Below, piece by piece: positions 61,983 to 64,000 of a stretch of 64,000 bases of DNA. The notes beneath the pieces were generated by a model. The model searched no databases and was not told the DNA's origin. It saw only the letters and a list, made by a program, of their open reading frames with translations. The stretch comes from Mycobacterium florentinum. Its GTDB lineage: Bacteria > Actinomycetota > Actinomycetes > Mycobacteriales > Mycobacteriaceae. Each line of letters begins with the position of its first letter. Position 1 is the first letter of the stretch. Where the stretch lies: assembly GCF_010730355.1 (NCBI RefSeq), contig NZ_AP022576.1, positions 186,001 to 250,000 of the forward strand, given 5' to 3'. Position numbers and translations under genes: made by a program.

Positions 61983-64000
61983 TTATTGACTAATCGTGGT
62001 GTTGCAGGCCCGGAACCAGGCGAGGTGATAGTTGGCGCCCGACTTGTCGCCGGCCACAAGGGCTTCGATCGCGGCCAGCAGCTGCCAGTTGCCGACGTCG
62101 TGGAAGTCGACGTTGTCCGGATAGCTGTCCAGCACTCGGGTGCTGACCTCGCGCAGATGTGTCTGGAGGAGGTCCACTTCCTTGTCCAGCACTCCGGTGC
62201 CGCTCGTGGCGGCCTTGGCCAGGGTGTGGGCTAGTCGCGGTAGACCATCTCGCCACTGTGTCGCTTGGTTGAGTTCCCAACCGAGTTCGTCGATGTCAGG
62301 CAGGTGCCGGGGGCGTGGCGAGGTGGGGACCGGTTCGTCTTCCTCGGCAACGTGGTGGATCGGGGTGTAGCCGGCGGCGAGAGTGACTTCGCCGAGCAGG
62401 GTTTCGATATCGCCGCGGCGGCGTTCGGGGGATAGTAGCGTGACCGCGGCTGGGAGCTCGATGCCCGGCGGGATCCATCCGCTGGCGAGATCGGTTGTGA
62501 GCACGGTGGTTTCGTCGGGTCGATCACCGGCTGCCCAGGCGAGTCGGGGTTGTTGACGGGCGACGGCAGCCACCAGTCGCTCTAGCCGGGCGCGTTCGGT
62601 GGCGTTGGCCGATGCGGCTCCGGCGATCGCGCCGGTGGCCGTGGCCGCGACGGCTTCGGTGCCCAGACTCGACGGCGACGACGGAGCTGCGGGCGGGGGT
62701 GTTTGACGGACCATGGTGGGGCCGGCGGGGGTGCCTTGTCCGGCTGAGGGGTGCACCGGTGCAGAGCTTGCCATCGCCGACGGCGATGGGCCCGATGGAA
62801 GGACTGGGGCGGAGGCCGCGGGGATCGTCGGCCGTATGTCGGAGGCGTAAGCCGGTAGCGGGCCCGCGGGTGCGGATGGGGCCGGGGCAGCTGCTGACGG
62901 TCCCGCGACGACCTGCGGTGCCGGGGTAGCGTCCGGTGCGGCCGCGTGTGCGACCGGAGCAGGGGAGTCGTATGAGGGCGCGTTGACCGGGACGCTGCCA
63001 CTGCCGGCGGTCGGCGTCGTCGGTATCTGCGGGTCTGTGGGATGGGGTGGCGGCATCGGACTGGCCGTTGCCGAAAGTGGTGTTCCCGCTTGCATTCCCT
63101 TGTCGAAGCTGTGCATCAAATCGGCCGGGGTGACCGGCTGGACGGGGCTCGCGGGCGCGGTTGGTGCTGCACCTGCTGCACCAGTCAGCGGGGACACTGA
63201 GGACGCTGGTATGTGTGAGCCGCCACCGGGTGCACCTACCCCGGGGCTTGGCATCATCGGTGCGCCAGGCACACGCGGCGACGTGGCGGGAGCCGGCGGT
63301 GCCGGTGTTGGACTTGGCGGTGCTGTTCCTCCGAGGTTGCTAGTTAGGCGAGCGGTGGGGGTTGACGGCCGCGGCTGGCCTTCGGGCATAGCTGCGTTTG
63401 GCTTTGGGGCCGCGCCGAGATTGCCCGTGAGATTGGCCGTTCCGGTCGCTGGCGGTTGGGAGCCGGGCTGCGCTGGTTGTGGTCCTGGTGCAGTACCAGC
63501 GTTGCCCGTGAGATTTTTTGTTGAACCACGGGTGACTGCATCTCGTACTTTGTCGGGCAGGGCCGCGTCGTGATCGGGTGGCCGGAACATGTTGCCGACA
63601 TCAGCGCCGTGAGATTGCGCGAACTGGCGCGCCGACATGCCGATCCCTTCCGCGTCGAGTACTCGCTGCATTGCATCCAGTACGTTGCCGGAGTATTTTG
63701 CAGCGGTGATGCTGGCCATCGCCCGATATTGGTGTATTGCGGCGATGATCTGCGGGACCTTGGCTTCCACGGGCTCTTTGGAGTGTTGGATCTCTTCGAT
63801 TCGCTGATTGCCTTCGGCAGCCAAATTGGCCAGGTCCTGCCGGAGGCTCGCCATACTGTCGTAGGCAGTGCCGTATGCCCCCTGTTTGATGCCGTTCTTT
63901 TCGGCTACCGTCCGCGCTTGTTGTTCACCCTGTCGGAAGGCATCGCGTAGATCGTCGGCAGTAATGCCGCGCTGATCTGCGAGCGGCCCAGTTTGGGCGC
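61983..64000 (-). CDS. Large Pro/Ala-rich protein with DUF5631/DUF5632-like ends (5' end outside window)
   Basis: The reading frame is open to base 64000, so at least 672 residues are present and the true start lies beyond the window. The visible N-terminal part is helical (ADDLRDAFRQGEQQARTVAE; ASLRQDLANLAAEGNQRIEE). The middle 300 residues are Pro/Ala/Ser/Thr-rich and disordered, with three imperfect NLTGNLGAAP-like repeats. The C-terminal 200 residues are folded (RLERLVAAVARQQPRLAWAA, HDVGNWQLLAAIEALVAGDK). This arrangement matches mycobacterial Rv2082-like proteins, often encoded beside DUF2563. Export through an ESX system is plausible but unproven. Confidence 0.75.
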   Translation of the reverse strand, partial: AQTGPLADQRGITADDLRDAFRQGEQQARTVAEKNGIKQGAYGTAYDSMASLRQDLANLAAEGNQRIEEIQHSKEPVEAKVPQIIAAIHQYRAMASITAAKYSGNVLDAMQRVLDAEGIGMSARQFAQSHGADVGNMFRPPDHDAALPDKVRDAVTRGSTKNLTGNAGTAPGPQPAQPGSQPPATGTANLTGNLGAAPKPNAAMPEGQPRPSTPTARLTSNLGGTAPPSPTPAPPAPATSPRVPGAPMMPSPGVGAPGGGSHIPASSVSPLTGAAGAAPTAPASPVQPVTPADLMHSFDKGMQAGTPLSATASPMPPPHPTDPQIPTTPTAGSGSVPVNAPSYDSPAPVAHAAAPDATPAPQVVAGPSAAAPAPSAPAGPLPAYASDIRPTIPAASAPVLPSGPSPSAMASSAPVHPSAGQGTPAGPTMVRQTPPPAAPSSPSSLGTEAVAATATGAIAGAASANATERARLERLVAAVARQQPRLAWAAGDRPDETTVLTTDLASGWIPPGIELPAAVTLLSPERRRGDIETLLGEVTLAAGYTPIHHVAEEDEPVPTSPRPRHLPDIDELGWELNQATQWRDGLPRLAHTLAKAATSGTGVLDKEVDLLQTHLREVSTRVLDSYPDNVDFHDVGNWQLLAAIEALVAGDKSGANYHLAWFRACNTTISQ

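Overview
The window is high-GC actinobacterial DNA and almost certainly comes from a non-tuberculous, probably slow-growing Mycobacterium (avium-complex or a relative). It carries mycothiol synthesis (mshC), the complete Pup-proteasome locus (mpa, dop, pup, prcBA, pafABC), an mce/yrbE lipid-import operon, lppL/lppK lipoproteins, a 13E12-type DUF222 gene and DUF2563/DUF5631-type proteins. From about 4.6 kb to the end, gene order follows, in mirror image, the M. tuberculosis order from about Rv2141c down to Rv2089c and beyond. I recognise this from memory; no search was run.

Layout. 1-4.3 kb is an accessory left flank: a glycosyltransferase behind a perfect CIRCE element, a decayed alcohol dehydrogenase facing a TetR regulator, then a 2.7-kb segment bounded by a 20-bp direct repeat of the 3' end of a tRNA-Leu(GAG) gene. 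That segment holds a vapBC-type toxin-antitoxin pair, a 40-bp palindrome built from IS3/IS6110-like ends, a frameshifted orphan gene and an N-terminally truncated MDR dehydrogenase. 4.3-19.2 kb is core: a small Cys/His-rich secreted peptide with a CsoR/RicR-like operator, an M20 peptidase, PEBP, a hydrolase, a frameshifted DUF222 gene, pyrD, lppL, a deleted uppP, a phosphatase, DUF3090, an SCO1664-like protein, cysQ, mshC, an SDR, ansP1 and a PAC2 protein.

19.3-35.9 kb holds the most unusual content. metH is of the proteobacterial type, preceded by a convincing SAH riboswitch, and sits where other mycobacteria have an actinobacterial-type metH. A methyltransferase, a ten-gene yrbE-mce operon and its probable TetR regulator follow. 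36-43.7 kb returns to core (hisE, hisG, RecB-like nuclease, trmI, lppK), interrupted by a TetR gene with an operator cluster, a DUF4126/flavoprotein pair and a Ser/Thr kinase fragment. 43.7-58.7 kb is the Pup-proteasome to tatAC-helY block. 58.7-64 kb holds a DUF4333 protein, a 5'-3' exonuclease, pepE, and the DUF2563/DUF5631 pair that runs off the right edge.

Functional logic. Mpa, PrcBA, Pup, Dop and PafA form one degradation pathway; PafBC is a DNA-damage-responsive activator pair; CysQ and MshC lie side by side in sulfur/mycothiol metabolism; the Mce block encodes one envelope lipid importer. Several genes are broken (dehydrogenase remnant, orphan gene, DUF222 gene, uppP, kinase, helY). 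At least three are single-base frameshifts, so assembly error should be excluded before calling them biological.
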